A stretch of DNA of 64,000 bases from Bog-532 sp963824545 (lineage in GTDB: Bacteria; Actinomycetota; Actinomycetes; Streptosporangiales; Streptosporangiaceae), in NCBI GenBank assembly GCA_963824545.1, contig CAWGPP010000006.1, positions 248,001-312,000 of the forward strand. The letters run 5' to 3'. This document shows, in pieces, positions 16,301 to 27,218 of this stretch (position 1 is its first letter; every line of letters begins with the position of its first letter). Made by a program: the position numbers and the translations under genes. The notes under the pieces were generated by a model. It ran no database searches. It was given only the letters and a program-made list of their open reading frames with translations, and was not told the DNA's origin.

Positions 16301-17124
16301 GCACGATCGCCATAGCGCCGCGCCAGGCCGCGGCCAGCCGCGTCGCGGCGGCGTCCGGCGGAGTCGCCAGCGCGTTCTCGGACACCGCCGACGTCGCCTG
16401 GCGCAACTTGCTGACCCAGTTGCGCACCCCGCAGGCGCTGGTGTTCGCCACCATCCAGCCAGTGATCTTCGTGCTGCTTTTCCGCTATGCGTTCGGCGGC
16501 GCGATCCACGTGCCTGGCGCAAACTACGTGGACTTCCTGATGCCCGGCATCTTCGCGCAGACGGTCGCCTTCGGCGCGGTCGGCACCGCGGTCGGGCTGT
16601 CCGGTGACCTGCGCACCGGCATCCTGGTCCGCTTCCGCACCCTGCCGATGGCCCGGATCGCCGTGCTCGGCGGCCGGACCGTCGCCGACCTGGCCCGCAA
16701 CCTGCTTGTCGTCGCGGTCATGACCGGCGTCGGCTTCGCCGCCGGATTCCGCAGCCCGCACGGCGCGGGCGGCCTGCTGGCCGCACTCGGCCTGGTGGTC
16801 GCGTTCGGCTACGCGGTCTCCTGGGGCTTTGCGTCCCTCGGCTTGCGGGTCAGCGATCCCGAAGCAGCCCAGGCGGCAGCGGTTCCCGTGGTCTTCTTGC
16901 TCGTTTTCACCTCCGCCGCCTTCGTGCCGGCCACCGCCATGCCCGGCTGGCTGCAGGCGTTCGGCACCCATCAGCCAGTCGACGCCCTGGTCAACGCCGA
17001 ACGGGCGCTGATACTCGGCGGCCCGGCGGCACATGACGTACTCATCTCGCTGGCGTGGAGCGGCGGCCTGCTGGCCATGTTCGCCCTCCTCGCCGCCCGC
17101 GCCTACGCCCGTATGGGCCGCTAA
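16297..17124 (+). CDS. ABC-2 type exporter permease (DrrB-like)
   Basis: This 275-residue membrane protein has about six hydrophobic segments and the ABC-2 permease pattern. A cytoplasmic N-terminus (AWRNLLTQLRTPQALV) is followed by a first membrane span (TIQPVIFVLLFRYAFGGAI). The segment FVPATAMPGWLQAFGTHQPV before the last span is typical of the DrrB group. It overlaps the ATPase gene by 4 nt and is its transport partner. The last gene of this transcript may be the F420-dependent-type protein downstream, as the spacing is short and both follow on the same strand. Confidence 0.92.
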   Translation: MSTIAIAPRQAAASRVAAASGGVASAFSDTADVAWRNLLTQLRTPQALVFATIQPVIFVLLFRYAFGGAIHVPGANYVDFLMPGIFAQTVAFGAVGTAVGLSGDLRTGILVRFRTLPMARIAVLGGRTVADLARNLLVVAVMTGVGFAAGFRSPHGAGGLLAALGLVVAFGYAVSWGFASLGLRVSDPEAAQAAAVPVVFLLVFTSAAFVPATAMPGWLQAFGTHQPVDALVNAERALILGGPAAHDVLISLAWSGGLLAMFALLAARAYARMGR

Positions 17125-17140
17125 CAGAAAGGAGCCAGCA

Positions 17141-17230
17141 ATGGCCGTCGAACTGAACCACACCATCGTCCCCGCGCACGACCGCGGGACGGGCAGATCG
17201 CTCTGGCAGGAGGTCCGATCATGGCAGTAA
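17141..17230 (+). pseudogene. Remnant of a VOC/glyoxalase-family gene (first ~12 codons kept)
   Basis: An AAAGGAG ribosome site precedes an ATG reading MAVELNHTIVPAHD. This is the usual beginning of small VOC (glyoxalase/bleomycin-resistance fold) proteins. The frame then turns into unrelated sequence and stops after 29 codons, overlapping the next gene. The simplest reading is a deletion that removed the rest of a ~130-residue gene and joined its start to the next gene's ribosome site. Confidence 0.6.
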
Positions 17231-17694
17231 GCCAGGCCGCGATGCGGCGGCGCGCGCGGATCATGCGCGCGGTCAACGTGCCCATGCGGGCAGCGCTCAG
17301 CCTGCCGTTCGCGACGCCGCTCAGCGCGAACCTGATGCTCATCTCTTACACCGGCCGCAAGAGCGGGAAGGCCTACCGGCAGCCGGTCAGCTACGTGCGC
17401 GACGGCGATGTGCTGCTCACCCCCGGCGGCGGCCGCTGGACGCTCAACCTGGCCGGCGGGCGGCCGGCCCGGATCCGGTTGCGCGGCCGCGACGAGCCTG
17501 CCCGGCCGGAACTGGTCACCGATCCCGCCGAGCTGGAGCGGCTGCTCGGGGTGATCGCAGAAAAGAACCCCCGGGCGGCCAGGTTCATCCCGATCCCGCG
17601 CCGCCCCGACGGGCGGCTCGACCCCGACGTCCTCGACGCCGCGCTACGGCACGGCTTCTGTATCGTGCGCTGGCACCTCGCGGAGCAGGGGTGA
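17221..17694 (+). CDS. Deazaflavin (F420)-dependent nitroreductase family protein
   Basis: This 157-residue protein resembles the DUF385/Ddn-like split-barrel family, whose members bind F420 and reduce nitro compounds or quinones. The core ISYTGRKSGKAYRQPVSYVRDGDVLL followed by a GGG-W turn (TPGGGRWTLNL) is the family hallmark. An N-terminal amphipathic helix (ARIMRAVNVPMRAAL) may associate with membrane. The ATG has an AGGAGG site 7 nt upstream and the gene follows the ABC permease closely. The physiological substrate is not predictable. Confidence 0.82.
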   Translation: MAVSQAAMRRRARIMRAVNVPMRAALSLPFATPLSANLMLISYTGRKSGKAYRQPVSYVRDGDVLLTPGGGRWTLNLAGGRPARIRLRGRDEPARPELVTDPAELERLLGVIAEKNPRAARFIPIPRRPDGRLDPDVLDAALRHGFCIVRWHLAEQG

Positions 17695-17912
17695 CGCCGA
17701 AGCGCGGGTCAGGAATGCCTGCGCTAGCAGGATTATCCCGGGCACGGCCCGCCAGCGACACACCACCATCAGCACGTGACAAGTGCGGCCCTCTTCGCCT
17801 GGTTGCGGATGTCACCGCCAAGGTCCGTCGTGAGCAGCCCAGATATGGGAATCCTCCATTCGTGTCGCACACCCCGCTCCCGCTGGGTGCCCGGAATGTC
17901 AGACCCCCCTCC
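17695..17912. other. Gene-free stretch before uvrB
   Basis: No gene, hairpin terminator or repeat is convincing here. No actinobacterial SOS-type box (GAAC-N4-GTTC) was seen ahead of uvrB. Confidence 0.5.
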
Positions 17913-17924
17913 TACAGTTGACCT

Positions 17925-17994
17925 ATGAAGCCGGAGACTGCACGGGGCCCGAAGGCGTGCGGTCGGCGGCCCGGAATTCCTAGGAGGTGGCATC

Positions 17995-18023
<29 letters not shown>
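17925..18023 (+). CDS. Possible leaderless upstream ORF overlapping uvrB
   Basis: TACAGT at 17913-17918 sits 6 nt before an ATG at 17925, the same spacing seen at other leaderless genes in this window. The frame (MKPETARGPKACGRR...) runs 32 codons and stops inside uvrB, past its GTG at 17995 and through its ribosome site. If translated, it could couple or dampen uvrB expression. The peptide resembles nothing I know and may have no function of its own. Confidence 0.3.
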
Positions 18024-20148
<2,125 letters not shown>

Positions 20149-20192
20149 GTCCCAGGCCGGTAATCCGCTTCGGAGTGCCCGCAGACAAGGCG

Positions 20193-20198
20193 TAAGGT
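20193..20198 (+). promoter_or_regulatory. Candidate -10 box for a leaderless transporter gene
   Basis: TAAGGT ends 8 nt before the GTG at 20207, and no ribosome site is visible in between. Confidence 0.4.
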
Positions 20199-20206
20199 CG
20201 TGAGTT

Positions 20207-21151
20207 GTGGTAGCTAGCCTGGTGGCTGCCGTGGTCGCGGCCGTGTGCTATGGCGTCGCCTCGGTGATGCAGGCGATCGCCGTGCGCGCGGCGAGCCATC
20301 GCCCGCTGCCCGGAAACCAGGCCGCGGCGCCCGGACGCGACGGCGCCGCGGCGGCCGGCCCGCCGGGTGTGGACCCGGGACTGCTCGTGCGGTTGCTCAG
20401 CCAGTGGCGGTTCGTGGCCAGCCTCGGGCTGGACATGGTGGGTTTCCTCGCCCAGCTGGTCGCGCTGCACCGGCTGCCGCTGTTCGCCGTCCAGGCGATG
20501 ATCGCCGCGAACCTGGCCGTCACCGCGGTCTGTGCGACCTGGCTGATCGGGGCCACCCTGCGCTGGCGGGAGTGGGTGGCCGTCGGCGGGGTCGTGACCG
20601 GCGTGGGCCTGCTCGGCACGTCGGCCGGCCCGGAAGGTGCATCCCAGGCCGGCGTGGTGTTCAAGCTGGCCCTGATCGTCGCGGTCGCGGGCCTGGGCCT
20701 GGTGGGGGCGGCGGCCGGCCGGCTGCCGGACCGGCTGCGCACCCCGGTCCTCGGGGTGATCGCCGGAACCGGGTACGGCGTGCTCGGGGTAGCCGCGCGC
20801 GTCCTGGGCGGCTTCGATCCGCTGACGCTGATCCGGGACCCGGCCACCTACGCGCTGATCGCCGCGGGCATCGTGTCGTTCCTGTTCTACGCGTCCGCGC
20901 TGGAGGGGGGCAGCGTCACGGTGGCCACGGCCGCGGTGGTGCTGGCCGAGACCCTGCCGCCGGCCGCCGTCGGCATCATCTTCCTCGGCGACCGCACCCG
21001 CCCGGGCCTGGGCGGGGTGGCCATCGCGGGCTTCGCCCTCGCCGTGTGCAGCGCGGTCGCGCTGGCCCGGTTCGGTGAGGCGCACGAGGACGGCCGTCCG
21101 GACGGCGGCGGCGAGCCGGTCACCCAGCTGGCGGGCAACGCCAGCGCCTAG
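20207..21151 (+). CDS. DMT/EamA-like integral membrane protein
   Basis: This 314-residue protein has about nine hydrophobic spans, arranged as in the EamA-like small-molecule transporters. The first span is VASLVAAVVAAVCYGVASVM. A tandem logic is visible: HRLPLFAVQAMIAANLAVTAV in the first half and EGGSVTVATAAVVLAETLPPAAVGII in the second resemble the paired EamA repeats. The C-terminus is short and hydrophilic. It stands alone between uvrB and pyrG, so the substrate cannot be inferred. Confidence 0.8.
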   Translation: MVASLVAAVVAAVCYGVASVMQAIAVRAASHRPLPGNQAAAPGRDGAAAAGPPGVDPGLLVRLLSQWRFVASLGLDMVGFLAQLVALHRLPLFAVQAMIAANLAVTAVCATWLIGATLRWREWVAVGGVVTGVGLLGTSAGPEGASQAGVVFKLALIVAVAGLGLVGAAAGRLPDRLRTPVLGVIAGTGYGVLGVAARVLGGFDPLTLIRDPATYALIAAGIVSFLFYASALEGGSVTVATAAVVLAETLPPAAVGIIFLGDRTRPGLGGVAIAGFALAVCSAVALARFGEAHEDGRPDGGGEPVTQLAGNASA

Positions 21152-21277
21152 GCCGCGGCCGGACGAGGCCGGTGACCCCGTGCGGCCAATGCAGCATCCC
21201 ATGCCTGCTGCCTGTTATTCTGGTGGCCCGTGGACAGGCGGAATGACCGCCGTATCAACGACCACGGGAGCCCTATC

Positions 21278-22982
21278 TTGGCTGCAACACCGCACCGGAC
21301 ACGGCCGGTTTCTACGAGGCATCTTTTCGTCACCGGAGGGGTCGCGTCCAGCCTGGGCAAGGGGCTCACCGCCTCCAGTCTCGGGCGGCTGCTCAAGCTC
21401 CGCGGGCTGAACGTTACGATGCAGAAGCTCGACCCCTATCTCAACGTCGATCCCGGCACGATGAACCCGTTCCAGCATGGCGAGGTGTTCGTCACCGACG
21501 ACGGGACCGAGACCGACCTGGACGTCGGGCATTACGAGCGGTTCCTCGACACCGAGCTGCAGGGATCGGCCAACGTCACCACCGGGCAGATCTACTCGGA
21601 CGTGATCGCCAAGGAACGCCGCGGTGATTACCTGGGCGACACCGTTCAGGTCATCCCGCACATCACCAACGAAATCAAGTCGCGCATCCTGGCCATGGGC
21701 GGTCCGGACGTCAACGTGGTCACCACCGAGGTCGGAGGCACGGTCGGCGACATCGAGTCGCTCCCGTTCCTGGAGGCGATCCGGCAGATCCGGCACGAGA
21801 TCGGCCGGGACCGATGCTTCTTCCTGCACGTGTCGCTGCTGCCCTACATCGGTCCGGCCGGGGAGCTGAAGACCAAGCCGACGCAGCATTCGGTGGCCGC
21901 GCTGCGCAGCATCGGTATCCAGCCGGACGCGATCGTGTGCCGATCCGACCGCCCGATCAACGACGGCCTCAAGCGCAAGATCAGCCTGATGTGCGACGTG
22001 GACGAGGAGGCGGTCGTCTCCGCGCCGGACGCCCCGTCCATCTACGACATCCCGAAGGTGCTGCACGCCGAGGGGCTGGACGCCTACGTGGTGCGCCTGG
22101 CTCGGCCTGCCGTTCCGTGACGTCGACTGGAGCGAATGGGATGACCTGCTGCGCCGGGTGCACCGCCCGGCCCGCAGCATCACGATCGCGCTGGTCGGCA
22201 AGTACGTGGACCTGCCGGACGCCTACCTGTCGCCGGCCGAGGCGCTGCGCGCGGGCGGCTTCGCCAACGACGCCCGGGTGAACATCCGCTGGGTGCCCAG
22301 CGACCACTGCCAGACCCCCGAAGGCGCCGCCCGCGAACTCGAAGGCGCGGATGGCGTGCTGATTCCCGGCGGTTTCGGGGTGCGCGGCATCGAAGGCAAA
22401 ATCGGCGCGATTGAGTACGCCCGCATCCAGGGCATCCCGCTGCTCGGCCTCTGCCTCGGGCTGCAGTGCCTGGTTATCGAGGCGGCGCGGCACCTGGCCG
22501 GGATGGAGGGCGCGGACAGCACGGAGTTCGACCCGGCCACCCCCTACCCGGTGATCGCCACCATGGTGGATCAGGAGGACGTGGTGGCGGGGGACCGGGA
22601 CATGGGCGGCACCATGCGGCTGGGCCTGTACCGGGCCGTGCTCGGGGAGGGAACGCTGGTCCGCGAACTGTACGGGGAAAGCCCGGTGGAGGAGCGGCAC
22701 CGGCACCGGTACGAGGTCAACAACACCTACCGCGAGCGGCTGGAGCGGGCCGGCGTGGTGTTCTCCGGGCTGTCGCCCGACGGGCGCCTGGTGGAGTTCG
22801 CCGAACTGCGCCGGGACCTGCACCCGTTCTTCGTCGGCACTCAGGCCCACCCGGAATTCCTGTCCCGGCCGACCCGGCCGCACCCCCTGTTCGGCGGGCT
22901 CATCGCCGCCGCCCTGCAGCGCTCCCGCGCGCGCGGCCTGGCCACCGAGGCCACCGAGGCCCCCGCGGCGGCCAGCGCATGA
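21278..22982 (+). CDS. pyrG: CTP synthase, frameshifted in this sequence
   Basis: PyrG aminates UTP to CTP using glutamine. The synthetase half is intact (HLFVTGGVASSLGKGLTASS, then HGEVFVTDDGTETDLDVGHY). After GLDAYVVR near 22090 the frame breaks, and the expected LGLPFRDVDW continues one frame over. An extra T within CGCCTGGCTCGG would explain it. The glutaminase half (SITIALVGKYVDLPDAYLS, catalytic-Cys segment PLLGLCLGLQCLVIE, and the C-terminal histidine region) reads on to 22982. The TTG at 21278 has GGGAG 7 nt upstream; an in-frame GTG at 21230 is the alternative. The gene is essential, so sequence error is likely. Confidence 0.93.
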
Positions 22983-23614
22983 CGAGCCCGGCCCGGCCGG
23001 AGAGCCCGATCTCCGACGCCGCAGCGCAGTGGCCCGTGGTCTCCTCGGCGGAGATCTACCACGGCGCCATCATCGACGTGCGCAGGGATACGATCCGCAC
23101 CCCGGACGGGAACACCGCCGAACGCGAGGTGGTGCGGCACCCCGGCGCGGTGGGGGTGGTCGCGCTCGATGACTCGAACCGGGTCCTGATGATCAGGCAG
23201 TACCGGCACGCCGTCGGCCGGCTGCTGTGGGAGCTGCCCGCTGGCCTGCGGGACGTCCCCGGTGAGCCGCTGCTGCACGCGGCGCGGCGGGAACTGCTGG
23301 AGGAGACGGGCTACCGGGCCGCGCGGTGGCAGGTGCTCGTGGATTACTTCAGCTCACCCGGCATCATTACCGAGCGGCTGCGGGTCTTCCTGGCCCGCGG
23401 CCTGGATCTCGTGCCGGAAGCCGACCGCACCTTCGTGCCGGTGAACGAGGAAGCCCATCTGCTGATCGACTGGGTGCCGCTGGAGCACGCGGTCTCCCTT
23501 ATCTTCGCTGGTGAGCTGCATAATGGCGTTGCCGTGGCCGGGATCCTGGCCGCGCGCGTGGCCAGCGGGGACGGTTTCGGCGGGCTGCGGGACGCAGCCG
23601 TGCCGGAGGCGTGA
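22979..23614 (+). CDS. NUDIX hydrolase, probable ADP-ribose pyrophosphatase
   Basis: This 211-residue hydrolase carries a full NUDIX box (G-L-R-D-V-P-G-E...RRELLEETGY, about residues 90-112), which binds the metal and cleaves the pyrophosphate of nucleoside diphosphate substrates. The flanking residues RQYRHAVGRLLWELPAG fit the ADP-ribose pyrophosphatase subgroup. The ATG overlaps the pyrG stop (ATGA), so the two are co-translated. pyrG followed by this NUDIX gene, ald and xerD is a conserved actinobacterial order. Confidence 0.93.
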   Translation: MTSPARPESPISDAAAQWPVVSSAEIYHGAIIDVRRDTIRTPDGNTAEREVVRHPGAVGVVALDDSNRVLMIRQYRHAVGRLLWELPAGLRDVPGEPLLHAARRELLEETGYRAARWQVLVDYFSSPGIITERLRVFLARGLDLVPEADRTFVPVNEEAHLLIDWVPLEHAVSLIFAGELHNGVAVAGILAARVASGDGFGGLRDAAVPEA

Positions 23615-23665
23615 CCTGCACAAATGGCCCCGGGCAATGGCGCCCGGGCCCAGAAAGGACACACG

Positions 23666-24781
23666 ATGAAAGTTGGCGTGCCGCGGGAGGTCAAAAACCA
23701 CGAGTACCGCGTGGCGATCACCCCCTCTGGCGTACACGAGCTCGTCCGGGACGGTCACGAGGTGGTGGTCGAGGCGGGGGCGGGGAACGGCTCCGCCATC
23801 CCGGACGAGGACTTCACGTCCGCCGGGGCGAAGATCCTCCCCTCAGCGGACGACGTGTGGCAGACCGCCGAGCTGGTGCTCAAGGTCAAGGAGCCGGTGG
23901 CCGAGGAATATCACCGGATGTGCCAGGGACAGGTGCTCTTCACCTACCTGCACCTTGCCGCCTCCCGGCCGTGCACCGATGCGCTGATGAAAGCCGGGAT
24001 CACCTCGATCGCGTACGAGACCGTTCAGCTGCCCGACCGGTCGCTGCCGCTGCTCGCGCCCATGTCCGAGGTGGCGGGGCGGATGGCGCCGCAGGTTGGC
24101 GCGCATCATCTGCAGCGTGACGGCGGCGGCCGCGGCGTGCTCATGGGCGGCGTCTCCGGCGTGTACGCGGCCAAGGTGGTGGTGCTCGGCGCCGGGGTCT
24201 CCGGCATGAACGCGGCGGCCATCGCCCTGGGCATGCAGGCCGAGGTGCTGCTCGTCGACCTGAACATCGCCCGGCTCCGCGCCGCGGACGCGATCTACCA
24301 GGGCCACTGCCAGACGGTGGCGTCCAACGCCTACGAGATCCAGCGCGCCGTCATCGACGCCAACCTGGTCATCGGGGCCGTCCTGGTGCCGGGCGCCCGC
24401 GCGCCCAAGCTCATCAGCAACGACCTGGTCGCGCGGATGAAGCCGGGCTCGGTGCTGGTGGACATCGCCATCGACCAGGGCGGCTGCTTCGAGGACTCCC
24501 GGCCCACGACGCACGACGAGCCGACCTACCGGGTGCACGATTCGGTGTTCTACTGCGTCGCCAACATGCCTGGCGCGGTGCCGCACACGTCCACCTACGC
24601 GCTGACCAACGTGACGTTGCCGTATATCGTTCAGATCGCGAACCGCGGCTGGCGCGACGCGCTCAGGGCCGACCCGGCGCTCGCGCTCGGACTGTCCACC
24701 TACGACGGCGCCGTTACCTGCCGCCCGGTCGCGGACGCGCACGGGCTGCCGTTCACCCCGGCCGAGGAGGTTCTCGGCTGA
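23666..24781 (+). CDS. ald: Alanine dehydrogenase
   Basis: This 371-residue enzyme reversibly converts alanine to pyruvate and ammonia with NAD. It starts MKVGVPREVKNHEYRVAI and shows VLFTYLHLAAS, with catalytic residues expected near K74 and H95. The NAD-binding fold is VVVLGAGVSGMNAAAIALGM, followed by VLVDIAIDQGGCFEDSRPT. Length is that of the family. The ATG at 23666 is chosen over an in-frame ATG 42 nt upstream because GAAAGGA lies 6 nt before it. Its stop is immediately adjacent to xerD. Confidence 0.97.
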   Translation: MKVGVPREVKNHEYRVAITPSGVHELVRDGHEVVVEAGAGNGSAIPDEDFTSAGAKILPSADDVWQTAELVLKVKEPVAEEYHRMCQGQVLFTYLHLAASRPCTDALMKAGITSIAYETVQLPDRSLPLLAPMSEVAGRMAPQVGAHHLQRDGGGRGVLMGGVSGVYAAKVVVLGAGVSGMNAAAIALGMQAEVLLVDLNIARLRAADAIYQGHCQTVASNAYEIQRAVIDANLVIGAVLVPGARAPKLISNDLVARMKPGSVLVDIAIDQGGCFEDSRPTTHDEPTYRVHDSVFYCVANMPGAVPHTSTYALTNVTLPYIVQIANRGWRDALRADPALALGLSTYDGAVTCRPVADAHGLPFTPAEEVLG

Positions 24782-25773
24782 CGAGCACCGCGCAGGCGGC
24801 CAGTATTTTCCAGGCGATCAGGGGCTATCTCGATCACCTGCTGGTGGAACGCGGGCTGGCCGCCAACACGCTGACGTCCTACCGCCGGGACCTGTCCCGC
24901 TACCAGCAGGTGATGGCCGCGGCCGGGCGCACCGAGATCGGCGCGGTGACCAGCGCTGACATCGCGTCCTACCTCGCCGGCCTGCGGGAGGGCGACGCCG
25001 ATCACCCGCCGCTGGCCGCCAGCTCGGCCGGCCGGGCCATGGCGGCGGTGCGCGGCCTGCACGCGTTCGCGTGCGCGCAGGGCCTGACGGCCGCGGACCC
25101 GGCTCGGCCGGTTTCCCCGCCCGCGCCGCCGCGGCGGCTGCCCAAGGCCATCTCGGTGGATGAGGTCGTACGCCTGCTGGACGCGGCGGGGGGCGCCGCC
25201 GGGGAAGCGGACCCGCGGCCGATCCGCGATCGCGCCCTGCTGGAGTTCCTTTACGCGACCGGGGCACGGATCTCCGAGGCGACCGGCCTGGACGTGGACG
25301 ACCTCACGCTGGACGGCGAGCCGGCCGTGCTGCTCGACGGCAAGGGCGGCAAGCAGCGGATCGTGCCGCTCGGCCGGTATGCGGCCGCGGCGCTGGATGC
25401 CTATCTGGTCCGGGCCCGCCCCGCGCTGGCGGCCGGCGCGAGCCGCGTGCCCCGCGCCCGTGGGCGGCCCGGCCGTCGCGCCGGATCCGTCGCGCCCGCC
25501 GTCTTCCTGAACGCCCGCGGCGGCCGGCTCACCCGCCAGGGGGCCTGGGCGGTGCTGCGGGCCGCCGCGGATAGATCCCATCTGTCCCACGTATCCCCGC
25601 ATACCCTCCGGCATTCCTTTGCGACGCATATGCTCGACGGCGGTGCCGATATCCGGGTCGTCCAGGAGCTGCTCGGGCACGCGTCGGTCACGACCACCCA
25701 GATCTACACCCTGGTCACCGTGGAGAAACTGCGCGAGGTCTACGCGGCGGCCCACCCCCGGGCGCTGGGATAG
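24778..25773 (+). CDS. xerD: Tyrosine recombinase XerD
   Basis: XerD resolves chromosome dimers at dif together with XerC. The N-terminal core-binding domain (YLDHLLVERGLAANTLTSYR) and the catalytic set are present: Arg in TGARISEATGLD, Lys in GKGGKQRIVPL, HTLRHSFATHML, LGHASVTTT and Tyr in TTQIYTLV. An Arg/Gly-rich insert of ~20 residues (VPRARGRPGRRAGSV) is unusual. The family needs ~20 residues before the first standard start (GTG at 24844). In frame upstream only CTG at 24778 is available, overlapping the ald stop as CTGA, so a CTG start or a mutated GTG is inferred. Confidence 0.9.
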   Translation: MTSTAQAASIFQAIRGYLDHLLVERGLAANTLTSYRRDLSRYQQVMAAAGRTEIGAVTSADIASYLAGLREGDADHPPLAASSAGRAMAAVRGLHAFACAQGLTAADPARPVSPPAPPRRLPKAISVDEVVRLLDAAGGAAGEADPRPIRDRALLEFLYATGARISEATGLDVDDLTLDGEPAVLLDGKGGKQRIVPLGRYAAAALDAYLVRARPALAAGASRVPRARGRPGRRAGSVAPAVFLNARGGRLTRQGAWAVLRAAADRSHLSHVSPHTLRHSFATHMLDGGADIRVVQELLGHASVTTTQIYTLVTVEKLREVYAAAHPRALG

Positions 25774-25947
25774 CCCCAGGCGGGCCTTTCCCCCATATCC
25801 GGTGCTTCACGGCGCGTCAGCTTGAACGAGCCAAGTCCAGACTCTAGAGTCCGGGAACCAGTGGAGGTTTCGCGGGCACCGTGCCAGCACGGTTGGCGGG
25901 TGGCCAGCCACGCTTCAGGAAAACATCCACGGGAGGTTCAGCAGCTT

Positions 25948-26835
25948 GTGGCAACCCGAACGCTAGAGGCAGGCGCCGCAGAGCTGGGGCCGACAGGGCG
26001 TCCCCTGCCGGGCTTTCCCAACCCGGAACCGCTTGAGGTTCACGGCCCCGCCCGAATCGTTGCTGTCTGTAACCAAAAGGGTGGCGTGGGCAAGACGACG
26101 ACCACCATCAACCTCGGGGCGGCGCTGGCCGAGCAGGGCCGGCGGGTCCTGCTGGTGGACTTCGACCCGCAGGGCGCGCTGTCGGTCGGGCTCGGCATCC
26201 AGCCGCACGACATCGAGGCCACCGTGTACAACCTGCTCATGGAGCGGGGCACCACGGCGCACGATGTCCTGGTCAAGACGCAGGTCCACGGGATGGACCT
26301 GATGCCGAGCAACATCGATCTGTCCGGCGCCGAAGTTCAGCTGGTGCACGAGGTGGGCCGCGAATACGTCCTCGGCAGCGCCTTGGAGCCGGTGATCCCG
26401 GAGTACGACGTCATCATGATCGATTGCCAGCCGTCCCTGGGGTTGCTGACGATCAACGCGCTGGCCTGCGCGCAGGGTGTGCTCATCCCGCTGGAGTGTG
26501 AGTATTTCGCCATGCGCGGGGTCGCCCTGCTGATGGAGACGATCGACAAGGTTTCGCGCCGTCTCAACCCGAAGCTGGAGATCGATGGCCTGCTGGCCAC
26601 GATGTACGATTCGCGGACGCTGCACACCCGCGAGGTGCTGTCGAACATCGTCAACGGCTTCGGTCCCAAGGTCTTTCACACCGTGATCAACCGCACCGTG
26701 CGGTTCCCAGACGCTACCGTTGCAGGGGAGCCCATCACCAGGTTCGACTCTGGGTCGATGGGGGCGAGTTCCTACCGTGAACTCGCCAAGGAGGTACTGG
26801 AGCGGTGGCAAACCGGGGACGGTCACGAAGGGTAA
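25948..26835 (+). CDS. ParA-family chromosome partitioning ATPase
   Basis: This 295-residue Walker-type ATPase has the deviant P-loop CNQKGGVGKTTTTINLGAAL, a VDFDPQGALSVGLG switch segment, and IIDCQPSLGLLTINAL-like motif (here VIMIDCQPSLGLLTI). It is the ParA/Soj-like protein that precedes scpA in actinobacteria, not the origin-proximal ParA of parABS. The GTG at 25948 fits the family start (ATRTLEAGAAELGPTGRP) and has GGGAGG 11 nt upstream; the frame is open to 25822. A perfect 12-bp palindrome, GACTCTAGAGTC, lies at 25840-25851 in the upstream region. It likely acts in chromosome segregation with ScpAB. Confidence 0.93.
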   Translation: MATRTLEAGAAELGPTGRPLPGFPNPEPLEVHGPARIVAVCNQKGGVGKTTTTINLGAALAEQGRRVLLVDFDPQGALSVGLGIQPHDIEATVYNLLMERGTTAHDVLVKTQVHGMDLMPSNIDLSGAEVQLVHEVGREYVLGSALEPVIPEYDVIMIDCQPSLGLLTINALACAQGVLIPLECEYFAMRGVALLMETIDKVSRRLNPKLEIDGLLATMYDSRTLHTREVLSNIVNGFGPKVFHTVINRTVRFPDATVAGEPITRFDSGSMGASSYRELAKEVLERWQTGDGHEG

Positions 26836-27218
26836 GCCTGCCGGGCATAGCGGAGCTGCTTCGTCCCGTTACGCCCGGTCCGGACGAGGCGGCGCACCGT
26901 CCGGCGAGTGGCCGGGAGCAGCACACGCATAAGATCACCGTGTACCTGTCCGCGGACGAGTTGTTCGACCTCGAGCACGCGCGGCTGACGCTGCGGCGGT
27001 TCGGCCTCACCACCGACCGGGGCCGTCTCGTCCGCGAAGCGATCGCCGTGGTGCTGGCCGACCTCGACGCGCGCGGGGAGGCGAGCGTGCTCGCGCGGCG
27101 GATCGCGCCGCCGCCGGGCGGCACCGATCCCGGCGCCAGCGCCGATGGCTTAAGATCTCGCGGACCGGCGATACGCGCGGGAGCACGTGAACCCGGGGAC
27201 GCGACAGTAGGGATGTGA
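26805..27218 (+). CDS. Ribbon-helix-helix-like protein between parA and scpA
   Basis: This 137-residue protein overlaps the end of parA by 31 nt and is overlapped by scpA (GTGA), so it is part of the operon. The middle section HKITVYLSADELFDLEHARL followed by TDRGRLVREAIAVVLADL looks like a short beta strand and two helices, as in ribbon-helix-helix DNA-binding or partner proteins. Small proteins of this kind sit at the same place in other actinobacterial parA-scpA operons. The C-terminal 35 residues are low complexity. Function is unproven; a role beside ParA is inferred from position. Confidence 0.75.
   Translation: MANRGRSRRVSLPGIAELLRPVTPGPDEAAHRPASGREQHTHKITVYLSADELFDLEHARLTLRRFGLTTDRGRLVREAIAVVLADLDARGEASVLARRIAPPPGGTDPGASADGLRSRGPAIRAGAREPGDATVGM

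Noticed and set aside
17860..17994. LexA-type SOS box before uvrB
   Set aside because: No GAAC-N4-GTTC or close variant was found on reading both strands.
25840..25851. GACTCTAGAGTC palindrome as a parS-like site
   Set aside because: It does not match the known parS consensus, and a single 12-bp palindrome is not enough; it is mentioned only as an upstream palindrome.
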